64,000 nt of DNA. Origin: Panulirus ornatus (lineage: Eukaryota; Arthropoda; Malacostraca; Decapoda; Palinuridae). The DNA is taken from positions 36,335,699 through 36,399,698 of the forward strand of contig NC_092225.1 in NCBI RefSeq assembly GCF_036320965.1. Reading direction: 5' to 3'. Below, piece after piece: positions 23,581-39,100 of this stretch. How positions within the stretch are numbered: the first letter of the stretch is position 1; each line of letters begins with the position of its first letter. The position numbers were made by a program, and so were the translations under genes. A model generated the notes under the pieces. That model had not been told where the DNA came from and made no database searches. It saw only the letters and a program-made list of their open reading frames with translations.

Positions 23581-26500
23581 ATTTTACGAAATGCAGTCTT
23601 TTGTCTCGATATATTTAATCACCATATAGAATACCACTTATACCCTGAGTTTCATTAAAATCTGAAGAACTTGAAAATCTGAGCGAAATATTACCCAAGG
23701 CTATAGCCTAGGATTTTTCTTGATTTTTTTGAAAAAATAGATTTTCCTGAAAATCTCAGCATAGATCCTTGTACGTGTGTTGAATGACAATCTTTGGTTA
23801 TAACCTTAAGATTCGTGTAATTAGTCGAATAATTAGCATATTAATATAATTAATTATAATTAATATTAAATATGTGGTTAAGGGCTCAGTTTTACGAAAT
23901 GCAGTCTTTTGAATCGATACCCTTAATCATCATATAGAATACCACATATACCCTGAGTTTCATTAAAATCTGAAGAACTTAAAAATCTGAGCAAAATATT
24001 ACCCTAGGATTTTTCTTGATTTTTTTGAAAAAATAGATTTTCCTGAAAATTTCAGCATAGATCCTTGTACGTGTGTTGAATGACAATCTTTGGTTATAAC
24101 CTAAAGATTCGTGTAATTAGTCGAGTAATTAGCATATTGATATAATCAATTATAATTAAGATTAAATATGTGGTTAAGCGCTAAATTTTACGAAATGCAT
24201 TCTTTTGACTCGATATCCTTAATCACCATATAGAATACCACATATACCCTGAATTTCAATACAATCTGAAGAACTTGAAAATCTGAGCAAAATATTACCC
24301 AAGGCCTAGGATTTTTCTTGATTTTTTTGAAAAAATAGATGTTCCTGAAAATTTCAGCATAGATCCTTGTATGTGTGTTGAATGACAATCTTTGGTTATA
24401 ACCTTAAGATTCCTGTAATTAGTCGAGTAATTAGGATATTAATATAATCAATTATAATTAATATTAAATATGTGGTTAAGCGCTCAATTTTACGAAATGC
24501 AGTCTTTTGACTCGATATCCTTAATCACCATATAGAATACCACATATACCCTGAGTTTCATTATAATCTGAAGAACATGAAAATCTGAGGAAAATATTAC
24601 TGTAGCATTTTTCTTGATTTTTTTGAAAAAATAGATTTTCCTGAAAATTTCAGCATAGATCTTTGTAAGTGTGTTGAATGACAATCTTTGGTTATAACAT
24701 TAAGATTCGTGTAATTAGTCGAGTAATTAGCATATTAATATAATTAATTATAATTAATATTAAATATGTGGTTAAGCGCTCAATTTTACGAAATGCAGTC
24801 TTTTGACTCGATATCTTTAATCACATGTAGAATACCACTTATACCCTGAGTTTCATTAAAATCTGAAGAACTTGAAAATCTGAGCAAAATTTTACCCAAG
24901 GCTATAGCCTAGGATTTTTCTTGATTTTTTTAAAAAAATAGATTTTCCTGAAAATTTCAGCATAGATCCTTGTACATGTGTTGAATGACAATCTTTGGTT
25001 ATAACCTTAAGATTCGTGTAATTAGTCGAGTAATTAGCATATTAATATGATTAATTATAATTAATATTAAATATGTGGTTAAGGGCTCAGTTTTACGAAA
25101 TGCAGTCTTTTGACTCGATATCCTTAATCACCATATAGAATACCACATATACCCTGAGTTTCATTAAAATCTGAAGAACGTGAAAATCTGAGCAAAATAT
25201 TCTATGATTTTTCTTGATTTTATTGAAAAAATAGATTTTCCTGAAAATTTCAGCATAGATCTTTGTACGTATGTTGAATGACAATCTTTGGTTATAACCT
25301 TAAGATTCGTGTAATTAGTCGAGTAATTAGCATATTAATATAATTAATTATAATTAATATTAAATATGTGGTTAAGCGCTCAATTTTACGAAATGCAGTC
25401 TTTTGACTCGATATCCTTAATCACCATATAGAATACCACATATACCCTGAGTTTCATTAAAATCTGAAGAACTTGAAAATCTGAGCAAAATATTACCCAA
25501 GGCTATAGCCTAGGATTTTTCTTGATTTTTTTGAAAAAATAGATTTTCCTGAAAATTTCAGCATAGATCCTTGTACGTGTGTTGAATGACAATCTTTGGT
25601 TATAACCTTAAGATTCGTGTAATTAGTCGAGTAATTAGCATATTAATATAATTAATTATAATTAATATTAAATATGTGGTTAAGCGCTCAATTTTACGAA
25701 ATGCAGTCTTTTGACTCGATATCCTTAATCACCATATAGAATACCACATATACCCTGAGTTTCATTAAAATCTGAAGAACTTGAAAATCTGAGCAAAATA
25801 TTACCCCAGTAGGATTTTTCTTGATTTTTCTGAAAAAATAGATTTTCCTGAAAATTTCAGCATAGATCACTTGTACGTGTGTTGAATGACAATCTTTGGT
25901 TATAACTTTAAGATTCGTGTAATTAGTCAAGTAATTAGCATATTAATATAATTAATTATAATTAATATTAAATATATGATTAAGCGCTCAATTTTACGAA
26001 ATGCAGTCTTTTGACTCGATATCTTCAATCACCATATAGAATACCACATATACCCTGAGTTTCATTAAAATCTGAAGAACTTGAAAATCTGAGCAAAATA
26101 TTACCCTAGGATTTTTCTTGATTTTTTTGAAAAAATAGATTTTCCTGAAAATTTCAGCATACATCCTTGTACGTGTGTTGAATGAAAATCTTTGGTTATA
26201 ACCTTAAGATTCGTGTAATTAGTCGAGTAAGTAGCATATTAATATGATTAATTATAATTAATATTTAATGTGTGGTTAAGCGCTCAATTTTACGAAATGC
26301 AGTCTTTTGACTCGATATCTTTAATCACCATATAGAATACCACTTATACCCTGAGTTTCATTAAAATCTGAAGAACTTGAAAATGTGAGCAAAGTATTAC
26401 CCTAGGCTATAGCCTAGGATTTTTCTTCATTTTTTTGAGAAAATAGATTTTCCTGAAAATTTCACCTTAGACCCTTGTACGTGTGTTGAATAACAATCTT

Positions 26501-27640
26501 TGGTTATAACCTTAAGATTCGTGTAATTAGTCGAGTAATTAGCATATTGATATAATTAGTTATAGATAATATTAAATATGACGTTAAGCCCTCAATTTTA
26601 CGAAATGCAGTCTTTTGACTCGATATCCTTAATCACCATATAGAACACCACATATACCATGAGTTTCATTAAAATCTGAAGAACTTGAAAATCTGAGGAA
26701 AATATTACCCCAGGATCCTAGGATTTTTCTTGATTTTTTAAAGAAATAGATTTTTCCTGAAAATTTCAGCATAGATCCTTGTACGTGTGTTGAATGACAA
26801 TCTTTCGTTATAACCTTAAGATTCGTGTCATTAGTCGAGTAATTAGCATATTAATATGATTAATTATAATTAATATTAAATATGTGGTTAAGCGCTCAGT
26901 TTTTCGAAATGCAGTCTTTTGACTCGATATCCTTAATCACCATATAGAATACCACATATATCCTGAGTTTCATTAAAATCTGAAGAACTTGAAAATCTGA
27001 GCAAAATTAATATTACCCTAGGATTTTTCTTGATTTTTTTGAAAAAATAGATTTTCGTGAAAATTTCAGCATAGATCCTTGTACGTGTGTTGAATGACAA
27101 TCTTTGGTTATAACCTTAAGATTCGTGTAATTAGTCGAGTAATTAGCATATAAATATAATTAATTATAATTAATATTAAATATATGGTTAAGCGCTCAAT
27201 TTTACGAAATGCAGTCTTTTGACTCGATATCTTTAATCACCATATAGAATACCACTTATACCCTGAGTTTCATTAAAATCTGAAGAACTTGAAAATCTGA
27301 GCAAAATATTACCCTAGGATTTTTCTTGATTTTTTGAAAAAAATAGATTTTTCTGAAAATTTCAGCATAGATCCTTGTACGTGTGTTGAATGACAATCTT
27401 TGGTTATAACCTTAAATTCGTGTCATTAGTCGAGTAATTAGCATATTAAATATGATTAATTATAATTAATATTAAATATGTGGTCAAGCGCTCAGTTTTA
27501 CGAAATGCAGTCTTTTGACTCGATATCCTTAATCACCATATAGAATACCACTTATACCCTGAGTTTCATTAAATCTGAAGAACTTGAAAATCTGAGCAAA
27601 ATATTACCCTAGGATTTTTCTTGATTTTTTTAAAAAAAAT

Positions 27641-29790
27641 AGATATTCACTAGGATTTTTCTTGTTTTTTTTTAAAAATAGATTTTTCTGAAAATTAGCA
27701 TAGATCTTGTAAGTGTTTAATGAAATCTTTTAAACCTAAGATTCTGTCATATCGGTAATAGCATATAATATGATTAATATAATTAATACTAAATTGGTTA
27801 AGCATCTTTACAAATGATCTTTTCTCGATATCCTTAAAAATAATACCCTAATCCTTTCATAATCTGAAACTGAATGACAAAATTTACACTAGATTCTTTT
27901 TTTTGAAAAATAGATTTTCCTGAATTTCAGCATAGATCTTGTAGTGTGTGAAGCATCTTGTTAAACCTTAATCGTGCATAGTCGAGATAGCATATAATAG
28001 ATTTTAAATTAATATATATGGTTAAGCATCATTTTACAATGTCTTTGACTCGATATCTAATCACCAAAATCCTTACTGGTTCATTAAAATCTGAAACCTT
28101 AAATTCTGACAAAATATTTTTCTTGATTTTTTTAAAAAATAGTTTTCCTGAAATTTCAGAAATAGATCCTTGTATGTTGTTAATGACATTTGGTTAAACC
28201 TAATGATTCGTTTAATTACTAAGACATATAAATATAGAATATTAATTAATTTAATTATATTTAAATCAATTTTACGAAATGCAGTCTTTTGATCGTATTT
28301 TAATCACCATAGAATACCATTTAACCTAGATTTCTTAAATTTCTGAAAACATGAAAATCTGTGCAAAAATAATATTGAATATTTTTTTGATTTTTTTTGA
28401 AAAAAAGATTTCCTGAAAATTTCAGCATAGATCCTTGTAGTGTGTTGAATGACAATCTTGGTTATAACCTTAAGATCGTGTCATTAGTCGAGTAATTAGC
28501 ATATTATATATTAAATTAAATTATATTAAATATGGGTTAGCGCTCACTTTACTAATGCAGTTTTTGCTAAATCCTTAATCACCATATAGAATACCACATA
28601 TACCCTGAGTTTCATTAAAATTGAAGACCTTGAAAATCTGAGCAAATTTACCTAGTTATAGCCTAGGATTTTTCTTGATTTTTTTGAAAAAATAGATTTT
28701 CCTGAAAATTTCAGCATAGATCCTTGTACTGTGTAGCAATCTTTGGTTATAACTTAAGATTTCGTCAGTAGTTAAATAAAATTAATTATAATATTATATT
28801 AAATATGTGGTTAAGCCACAATTTTTACGAAATGCAGCTTTTGACTCGATTCCTTAATCACCAATAGAACACCACAATATACCATGAGTTTCATTAAATT
28901 GAAGAACTAAAATCTGAGCAAATATTCCCAAGGCTATAGCCTAGGATTTTTCTTGATTTTTGAAAAAATAGATTTTCCTGAAAATTTCAGCTAGATCCTT
29001 GTACGTGGTTGAATGACAATCTTTGGTTATAACCTTAAGATTCGTGTCTTAGGAGTAATTAGCTATTAATATAATTAATTATAATTAATATTAAATATGT
29101 GGTTAAGCGCTCAGTTTTACGAATGCAGTCTTTTGACTCGATAACCTTAATCACAATAATAATACCACATTATCCTGTTTTCATTAATATCTAAGAATTT
29201 GAAATCTGAGCAAAATATTACATGATTTTTCTGATTTTTTGAAAAAATAATTTTCCTGAAAATTTCAGCATAGATCCTTGTTACGTGTGTTGAATGACAA
29301 TCTTTGGTTATAACCTTAAGATTCGTGTAATTAGCGAGTAATTTAAAATAAATATAATTAATTATAATTAATATAAATATATGGTTAGCACTCAATTTTA
29401 CGAAATGCAGTCTTTGATCGATAATCTTTAATCACCATAAGAATACCACTTATACCCTGGTTTATTAAATCTGAAAACTTGAAAATCTGAGCAAAATATT
29501 ACCCTGATTTTTCTTGATTTTTTAATTAAAAAATAGATTTTCTGAATTTTAGTAAACCTTGTATGTGTTGAAATACAATCTTTGTTATAGCTTAAGATCA
29601 TTATCGATAATTAGCAATATTAATTAATTAATATTAATATTAATTAATTGGTAAGCAGTCATTTTGAAATGCAGTCTTTAATCGATATCTTAATACCATA
29701 TAGTACCATATAATACCCTAAGATTTTAAAACTAAGAACTTGAAAATCTGAGCAAAATATTACCTAGATTTTTCTTTTTTTTTGAAAATT
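27641..29790. repeat. Array B, deletion-rich low-quality stretch left of the gap
   Basis: Monomers remain recognisable but lose more and more single bases toward 29790, for example tgcagtctttaatcgatatc in place of the full motif. The uniform loss of random bases is typical of poorly corrected long reads at a contig end. Confidence 0.8.
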
Positions 29791-29890
29791 NNNNNNNNNN
29801 NNNNNNNNNNNNNNNNNNNNNNNNNNNNNNNNNNNNNNNNNNNNNNNNNNNNNNNNNNNNNNNNNNNNNNNNNNNNNNNNNNNNNNNNNN
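29791..29890. other. Assembly gap (100 N)
   Basis: Exactly 100 N, which usually means a gap of unknown size. The true number of satellite copies here is unknown. Confidence 0.99.
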
Positions 29891-32150
29891 CTAAAATTCC
29901 ATAGATCCTTGTCGTGTGTGAATGACAATCTTTGGTAAACTTAATTCGTGTATTAGTCGAGTAATTAGTTATTGAATAATTATTAATTAAAATGTGGTTA
30001 CCTCATTTTCGAATCGTCTTTGCTCGATATCCTTAATACCATAAATACCACATATACATTTCATTAATTGAAGATTGAAAACAAAATATTACCTAGGTTA
30101 CTGATTTTTTTTTGAAAAAATAGTTCCGAAAATTCGAGATCCTTGTATGTGTTGAATGAAACTTTGTATAACTTAATTGTGTATTCGAGTATAGTTTATA
30201 TATAATTAATTATTTAATGTGTTAAGCGTCATTTACAATGAGTCTTGCTCGTATTACCATATAGATCCATATACTAGTTTCATTAAATCGAAGATTGAAA
30301 TTGACAATTTACCCGTTTTTCTTGATTTTTTTGAAAATAATTTTCCTGAAAATTTACTAGACTTGTTGTTGAATACATCTTGTTAACCTAAGTTCTGTAA
30401 TTATCGAGTATTACTATTGATAATTAGTATAATAATATTGGGTTAAGCCTCATTTACGAATGCATTTTTGACTGAATCCTTATCCACTGACCACATATAC
30501 TAGTTCATTAATTAAGACTTGAAATTGAGCAAAATATTTGATTTTTGATTTTTGAAAAAGATTTTCTGAATTTCAGTAGTCCTTACGTGTGTGAATGAAA
30601 TCTTGTTAACTTAAGATCGTGATTAGCGGTATAGCATATTAATTGTTATTTAATTAATATTAATATGTGTTAAGCGCTCATTTTACGAAATGAGTTTTTG
30701 ACTCGATACTTAATCCATAGAATACCACTATATCTGAGTTTCTAACTCTTTTTCCGATTTTTGAAAAAGATTTCCGAATTCAGCATATCTTGATGTGTTG
30801 AAGACAATTTGGTTACTAGATTTGTATAGTCGAGTATTAGCATATATAATAATTAATTAAACATAGATCCTTGTAGTGTGTTGAATGACAATCTTGGTTA
30901 TAACCTTAAGATTCGTGAATTAGTCGATAATAGCATATTAATAATATTATAATTAATATAAATATGTGGTTAAGGCTCAATTTTACGAAATGCAGTCTTT
31001 GAGTATCCTAATCACCAATAGAAACCAATATACCTGGTTTCATTAATTGAAGAATTGAAAATCTGAGCAAATATTACCAAGGGATTTTTCTTTTTTTTGA
31101 AAATTGATTTTCCTGAAATTTCAGCATAGATCCTTGACGTGTGGAATGACAATCTTTGGTTATAACCTTAAATTCGTGTAATTAGTCAGTAATTAGTATA
31201 TTAAAATTAATATAATTATTAATATGTGGTTAAGCGCTCATTTTACGAATCGTCTTTTGACTCGATATCCTTAATTACATAAAATACCACATATACCCAA
31301 GTTCATTAAATCTGAAGAACTTGAAATCTGAGCAAAATATTACCTAGCTATAGGATTTTTTTTATTTTTTGAAAAAATAGATTTTCCTGAAAATTCAGCT
31401 AGATCTTGTACGTGTGTTGAATGACAATCTTTGGTTATAACCTTAAGATTCGTGTAATTAGTCGAGTAATTAGCATATTAATATAATTATTATAATATTA
31501 AATGTGGTTAAGCCTCAATTTACAAATGCAGTCTTTTGATCGATATCTTAATCACCATATAGAATACCACATATACCTGAGTTCATTAAAATCTGAAGAA
31601 CTTGAAAATTGAGCAAATATTACCTAGGAAGCGATTTTTTTGATTTTTTGAAAAAATAGATTTTCCTAAAATTTCACTTAGACCTTGTACGTGTGTTGAA
31701 TGACAATCTTTGGTTATAACTTAGATTCTGTAATTAGTCGAGTAATTAGCATATATATAATTATTATAATAATATTAAATATGGGTTAAGCCCTCATTTT
31801 ACGAAATGCAGTCTTTTGACTCGATACCTTAATCACCAATAGAAACCACATATACCTGAGTTTCATTAAAATCTAAGAACTTGAAAATTGAGCAAATATT
31901 ACCAAGAAGCTAGATTTCTGATTTTTGAAAAATAGATTTCCTGAAAATTTCAGCATAGATCTTTACGTGTGTTGAATGACACTTGTTATAACTTAAGATT
32001 GTAATTAGTCGAGTAATTAGCATATTAATATATTAATTATAATAATATTAAATATGTGGTTAAGCGTCATTTTACGAAATGCAGTCTTTGACTCGATATC
32101 CTTAATCACCATAAAATACAATATCCTGAGTTTCATTAAATCTGAAGAAC
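29891..32150. repeat. Array B, deletion-rich low-quality stretch right of the gap
   Basis: This mirrors the left side: deletions are heaviest beside the gap (30.0-30.8 kb) and fade until normal monomers resume near 32.15 kb. Confidence 0.8.
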
Positions 32151-35100
32151 TTGAAAATCTGAGCAAATATTACCCATAGGATTTTTCTTGATTTTTTTGA
32201 AAAATAGATTTTCCTGAAAATTTCAGCATAGATCCTTGTACGTGTGTTGAATGACAATCTTTGGTTATAACCTTAAGATTCGTGTATTAGTCGAGTAATT
32301 AGCATATAATATATTAATTATAATTAATATTAAATATATGGTTAAGCACTCATTTTACGAAATGCAGTCTTTTGACTCGTATCTTAATCACCATATAGAA
32401 TACCACTTATACCCTGAGTTTCATTAAAATCTGAAGAACTTGAAAATCTGAGCAAAATATTACCCTAGGCTATAGCCTAGGATTTTTCTTGATTTTTTTG
32501 AAAAAATAGATTTTCCTGAAAATTTCAGCATAGATCCTTGTACGTGTGTTGAATGACAATCTTTGGTTATAACCTTAAGATTCGTGTAATTAGTCGAGTA
32601 ATTAGCATATTAATATAATTAATTATAATTAATATTAAATATGTGGTTAAGCGCTCAATTTTACGAAATGCAGTCTTTTGACTCGATATCCTTAATCACC
32701 ATATAGAATACCACATATACCATGAGTTTCATTAAAATCTGAAGAACTTGAAAATCTGAGCAAAATATTACCCAAGGCTATAGCCTAGGATTTTCTTGAT
32801 TTTTTTGAAAAAATAGATTTTCCTGAAAATTTCACCTTAGACCCTTGTACGTGTGTTGAATCACAATCTTTGGTTATAACCTTAAGATTCGTGTAATTAG
32901 TCGAGTAATTAGCATATTGATATAATTAGTTATAGATAATATTAAATATGAGGTTAAGCCCTCAATTTTACGAAATGCAGTCTTTTGACTCGATATCCTT
33001 AATCACCACATAGAACACCACATATACCATGAGTTTCATTAAAATCTGAAGAACTTGAAAATCTGAGCAAAATATTACCCAAGGCTATAGCCTAGGATTT
33101 TTCTTGATTTTTTGAAAAAATAGATTTTCCTGAAAATTTCAGCATAGATCCTTGTACGTGTGTTGAATGACAATCTTTGGTTATAACCTTAAGATTCGTG
33201 TCATTAGTCGAGTAATTAGCATATTAATATGATTAATTATAATTAATATTAAATATGTGGTTAAGCGCTCAGTTTTACGAAATGCAGTCTTTTGACTCGA
33301 TATCCTTAATCACCATATAGAATACCACATATATCCCTGAGTTTCATTAAAATCTGAAGAACTTGAAAATCTGAGCAAAATATTACCCACCTAGGATTTT
33401 TCTTGATTTTTTTTGAAAAATAGATTTTCCTGAAAATTTCAGCATAGATCCTTGTACGTGTGTTGAATGACAATCTTTGGTTATAACCTTAAGATTCGTG
33501 TAATTAGTCGAGTAATTAGCATATAATATAATTAATTATAATTAATATTAAATATGTGGTTAAGCGCTCAATTTTACGAAATGCAGTCTTTTGACTCGAT
33601 ATCCTTAATCACCATATAGAATACCACATATACCCTGAGTTTCATTAAAATCTGAAGAACTTGAAAATCTGAGCAAAATATTACCCTAGGATTTTTCTTG
33701 ATTTTTTTGAAAAAATAGATTTTCCTGAAAATTTCAGCATAGATCCTTGTACGTGTGTTGAATGACAATCTTTGGTTATAACCTTAAGATTCGTGTAATT
33801 AGTCGAGTAATTAGCATATTGATATAATTAATTATAATTAATATTAAATATGTGGTTAAGCGCTCAATTTTACGAAATGCAGTCTTTTGACTCGATATCC
33901 TTAATCACCATATAGAATACCACATATATCCTGAGTTTCATTAAAATCTGAAGAACTTGAAAATCTGAGCAAAATATTACCCTAGGATTTTTCTTGATTT
34001 TTTGAAAAAATAGATTTTCCTGAAAATTTCAGCATAGATCCTTGTACGTGTGTTGAATGACAATCTTTGGTTATAACCTTAAGATTCGTGTAATTAGTCG
34101 AGTAATTAGCATATTAATATAATTAATTATAATTAATATTAAATATGTGGTTAAGCGCTCAATTTTACGAAATGCAGTCTTTTGACTCGATATCCTTAAT
34201 CACCATATAGAATACCACATATACCCTGAGTTTCATTAAAATCTGAAGAACTTGAAAATCTGAGCAAAATATTACCCAAGGCTATAGCCTAGGATTTTTC
34301 TTGATTTTTTGAAAAAATAGATTTTCCTGAAAATTTCAGCATAGATCCTTGTACGTGTGTTGAATGACAATCTTTGGTTATAACCTTAAGATTCGTGTAA
34401 TTAGTCGAGTAATTAGCATATTGATATAATTAGTTATAGATAATATTAAATATGAGGTTAAGCCCTCAATTTTACGAAATGCAGTCTTTTGACTCGATAT
34501 CCTTAATCACCACATAGAACACACATATACCATGAGTTTCATTAAAATCTGAAGAACTTGAAAATCTGAGCAAAATATTACCCAAGGCTATAGCCTAGGA
34601 TTTTTCTTGATTTTTTGAAAAAATAGATTTTCCTGAAAATTTCAGCATAGATCCTTGTACGTGTGTTGAATGACAATCTTTGGTTATAACCTTAAGATTC
34701 GTGTCATTAGTCGAGTAATTAGCATATTAATATGATTAATTATAATTAATATTAAATATGTGGTTAAGCGCTCAGTTTTACGAAATGCAGTCTTTTGACT
34801 CGATATCCTTAATCACCATATAGAATACCACATATATCCCTGAGTTTCATTAAAATCTGAAGAACTTGAAAATCTGAGCAAAGTATTACCCTAGGCTATA
34901 GCCTAGGATTTTTCTTGATTTTTTTGAAAAAATAGATTTTCCTGAAAATTTCACCTTAGACCCTTGTACGTGTGTTGAATCACAATCTTTGGTTATAACC
35001 TTAAGATTCGTGTAATTAGTCGAGTAATTAGCATATTGATATAATTAGTTATAGATAATATTAAATATGAGGTTAAGCCCTCAATTTTACGAAATGCAGT

Positions 35101-35501
35101 CTTTTGACTCGATATCCTTAATCACCACATAGAACACCACATATACCATGAGTTTCATTAAAATCTGAAGAACTTGAAAATCTGAGCAAAATATTACCAC
35201 AGGCTATAGCCTAGGATTTTTCTTGATTTTTTGAAAAAATAGATTTTCCTGAAAATTTCAGCATAGATCCTTGTACGTGTGTTGAATGACAATCTTTGGT
35301 TATAACCTTAAGATTCGTGTCATTAGTCGAGTAATTAGCATATTAATATGATTAATTATAATTAATATTAAATATGTGGTTAAGCGCTCAGTTTTACGAA
35401 ATGCAGTCTTTTGACTCGATATCCTTAATCACCATATAGAATACCACATATATCCTGAGTTTCATTAAAATCTGAAGAACTTGAAAATCTGAGCAAAATA
35501 T

Positions 35502-36110
35502 TACCCTAGGATTTTTCTTGATTTTTTTTGAAAAAATAGATTTTCCTGAAAATTTCAGCATAGATCCTTGTACGTGTGTTGAATGACAATCTTTGGTTAT
35601 AACCTTAAGATTCGTGTAATTAGTCGAGTAATTAGCATATAAATATAATTAATTATAATTAATATTAAATATATGGTTAAGCACTCAATTTTACGAAATG
35701 CAGTCTTTTGACTCGGTATCTTTAATCACCATATAGAATACCACTTATACCCTGAGTTTCATTAAAATCTGAAGAACTTGAAAATCTGAGCAAAATATTA
35801 CCCAAGGCTCAGGATTTTTCTTGATTTTTTTGAAAAATAGATTTTCCTGAAAATTTCACCTTAGACCTTGTACGTGTGTTGAATCACAATCTTTGATTAT
35901 AACCTTAAGATTCGTGTAATTAGTCGAGTAATTAGCATATTGATATAATTAGTTATAGATAATATTAAATATGAGGTTAAGCCCTCAATTTTACGAAATG
36001 CAGTCTTTTGACTCGATATCCTTAATCACCACATAGAACACCACATATACCATGAGTTTCATTAAAATCTGAAGAACTTGAAAATCTGAGCAAAATATTA
36101 CCCAAGGCTA
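35502..36110 (-). repeat. Two-monomer higher-order block, copy 1
   Basis: An ordered set of private variants: short palindrome form, catataaatataattaat, atatggttaagcactcaa, ctcggtatctttaatc, ccacttataccctgag, acccaaggctcagg, caccttagac, gaatcacaatctttgatta and gaggttaagccctc. The same order recurs at 47662-48268 and 49797-50405. Confidence 0.75.
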
Positions 36111-39100
36111 TAGCCTAGGATTTTTCTTGATTTTTTGAAAAAATAGATTTTCCTGAAAATTTCAGCATAGATCCTTGTACGTGTGTTGAATGACAATCTT
36201 TGGTTATAACCTTAAGATTCGTGTCATTAGTCGAGTAATTAGCATATTAATATGATTAATTATAATTAATATTAAATATGTGGTTAAGCGCTCAGTTTTA
36301 CGAAATGCAGTCTTTTGACTCGATATCCTTAATCACCATATAGAATACCACATATACCCTGAGTTTCATTAAAATCTGAAGAACTTGAAAATCTGAGCAA
36401 AATATTACCCAAGGCTATAGCCTAGGATTTTTCTTGATTTTTTTGAAAAAATAGATTTTCCTGAAAATTTCAGCATAGATCCTTGTACGTGTGTTGAATG
36501 ACAATCTTTGGTTATAACCTTAAGATTCGTGTAATTAGTCGAGTAATTAGCATATTAATATAATTAATTATAATTAATATTAAATCTGTGGTTAAGTCCT
36601 CAATTTTACGAAATGCAGTCTTTTGACTCGATATCTTTAATCACCATATAGAATACCACATATACCCTGAGTTTCATTAAAATCTGAAGAACTTGAAAAT
36701 CTGAGCAAAATATTACCCTAGGCTATAGCCTAGGATTTTTCTTGATTTTTTGAAAAAATAGATTTTCCTGAAAATTTCAGCATAGATCCTTGTACGTGTG
36801 TTGAATGACAATCTTTGGTTATAACCTTAAGATTCGTGTAATTAGTCGAGTAATTAGCATATTAATATAATTAATTATAATTAATATTAAATATGTGGTT
36901 AAGCGCTCAATTTTACGAAATGCAGTCTTTTGACTCGATATCCTTAATCACCATATAGAATACCACATATACCCTGAGTTTCATTAAAATCTGAAGAACT
37001 TGAAAATCTGAGCAAAATATTACCCTAGGCTATAGCCTAGGATTTTTCTTGATTTTTTTGAAAAAATAGATTTTCCTGAAAATTTCAGCATAGATCCTTG
37101 TACGTGTGTTGAATGACAATCTTTGGTTATAACCTTAAGATTCGTGTAATTAGTCGAGTAATTAGCATATTAATATAATTAATTATAATTAATATTAAAT
37201 ATGTGGTTAAGCGCTCAATTTTACGAAATGCAGTCTTTTGACTCGATATCCTTAATCACCATATAGAATACCACATATACCCTGAGTTTCATTAAAATCT
37301 GAAGAACTTGAAAATCTGAGCAAAATATTACCCTAGGCTATAGCCTAGGATTTTTCTTGATTTTTTTGAAAAAATAGATTTTCCTGAAAATTTCAGCATA
37401 GATCCTTGTACGTGTGTTGAATGACAATCTTTGGTTATAACCTTAAGATTCGTGTAATTAGTCGAGTAATTAGCATATATAATTAATTATAATTATTTTA
37501 AATATGTGGTTAAGCGCTCAATTTTACGAAATGCAGTCTTTTGACTCGATATCCTTAATCACCATATAAAATACCACATATACCCTGAGTTTCATTAAAA
37601 TCTGAAGAACTTGAAAATCTGAGCAAAATATTACCTAGGCTATAGCCTATGATTTTTCTTGATTTTTTGAAAAAATAGATTTTCCTGAAAATTTCAGCAT
37701 AGATCCTTGTACGTGTGTTGAATGACAATCTTTGGTTATAACCTTAAGATTCGTGTAATTAGTCGAGTAATTAGCATATTAATATAATTAATTATAATTA
37801 ATATTAAATATGTGGTTAAGCGCTCAATTTTACGAAATGCAGTCTTTTGACTCGATATCTTTAATCACCATATAGAATACCACATATACCCTGAGTTTCA
37901 TTAAAATCTGAAGAACTTGAAAATCTGAGCAAAATATTACCCTAGGCCTAGGATTTTTCTTGATTTTTTTGAAAAAATAGATTTTCCTGAAAATTTCAGC
38001 ATAGATCCTTGTACGTGTGTTGAATGACAATCTTTGGTTATAACCTTAAGATTCGTGTAATTAGTCGAGTAAGTAGCATATAATATAATTAATTATAATT
38101 AATATTAAATATGTGGTTAAGCGCTCAATTTTACGAAATGCAGTCTTTGACTCGATATCCTTAATCACCATATAGAATACCACATATACCCTGAGTTTCA
38201 TTAAAATCTGAAGAACTTGAAAATCTGAGCAAAATATTACCAAGGCTATAGCCTAGGATTTTTCTTGATTTTTTTGAAAAAATAGATTTTCCTGAAAATT
38301 TCAGCATAGATCCTTGTACGTGTGTTGAATGACAATCTTTGTTATAACCTTAAGATTCGTGTAATTAGTCGAGTAATTAGCATATTGAAATAATTATAAT
38401 TAATATTGAATATGTGGTTAAGCGCTCAATTTTACGAAATGCAGTCTTTTGACTCGATATCCTTAATCACCATATAGAATACACATATACCCTGAGTTTC
38501 ATTAAAATCTGAAGAACTTGAAAATCTGAGCAAAATATTACCAAGGCCCTAGGATTTTTCTTGATTTTTTGAAAAAATAGATTTTCCTGAAATTTCAGCA
38601 TAGATCCTTGTACGTGTGTTGAATGACAATCTTTGGTTATAACCTTAAGATTCGTGTAATTAGTCGAGTAATTAGCATATTAATATAATTAATTATAATT
38701 AATATTAAATATGTGGTTAAGCGCTCAATTTTACGAAATGCAGTCTTTTGACTCGATATCCTTAATCACCATATAGAATACCACATATACCCTGAGTTTC
38801 ATTAAAATCTGAAGAACTTGAAAATCTGAGCAAAATATTACCCTAGGCTATAGCCTAGGATTTTTCTTGATTTTTTGAAAAAATAGATTTTCCTGAAAAT
38901 TTCAGCATAGATCCTTGTACGTGTGTTGAATGACAATCTTTGGTTATAACCTTAAGATTCGTGTAATTAGTCGAGTAATTAGCATATTAATATAATTAAT
39001 TATAATTAATATTAAATATGTGGTTAAGCGCTCAATTTTACGAAATGCAGTCTTTTGACTCGATATCCTTAATCACCATATAGAATACCACATATACCCT

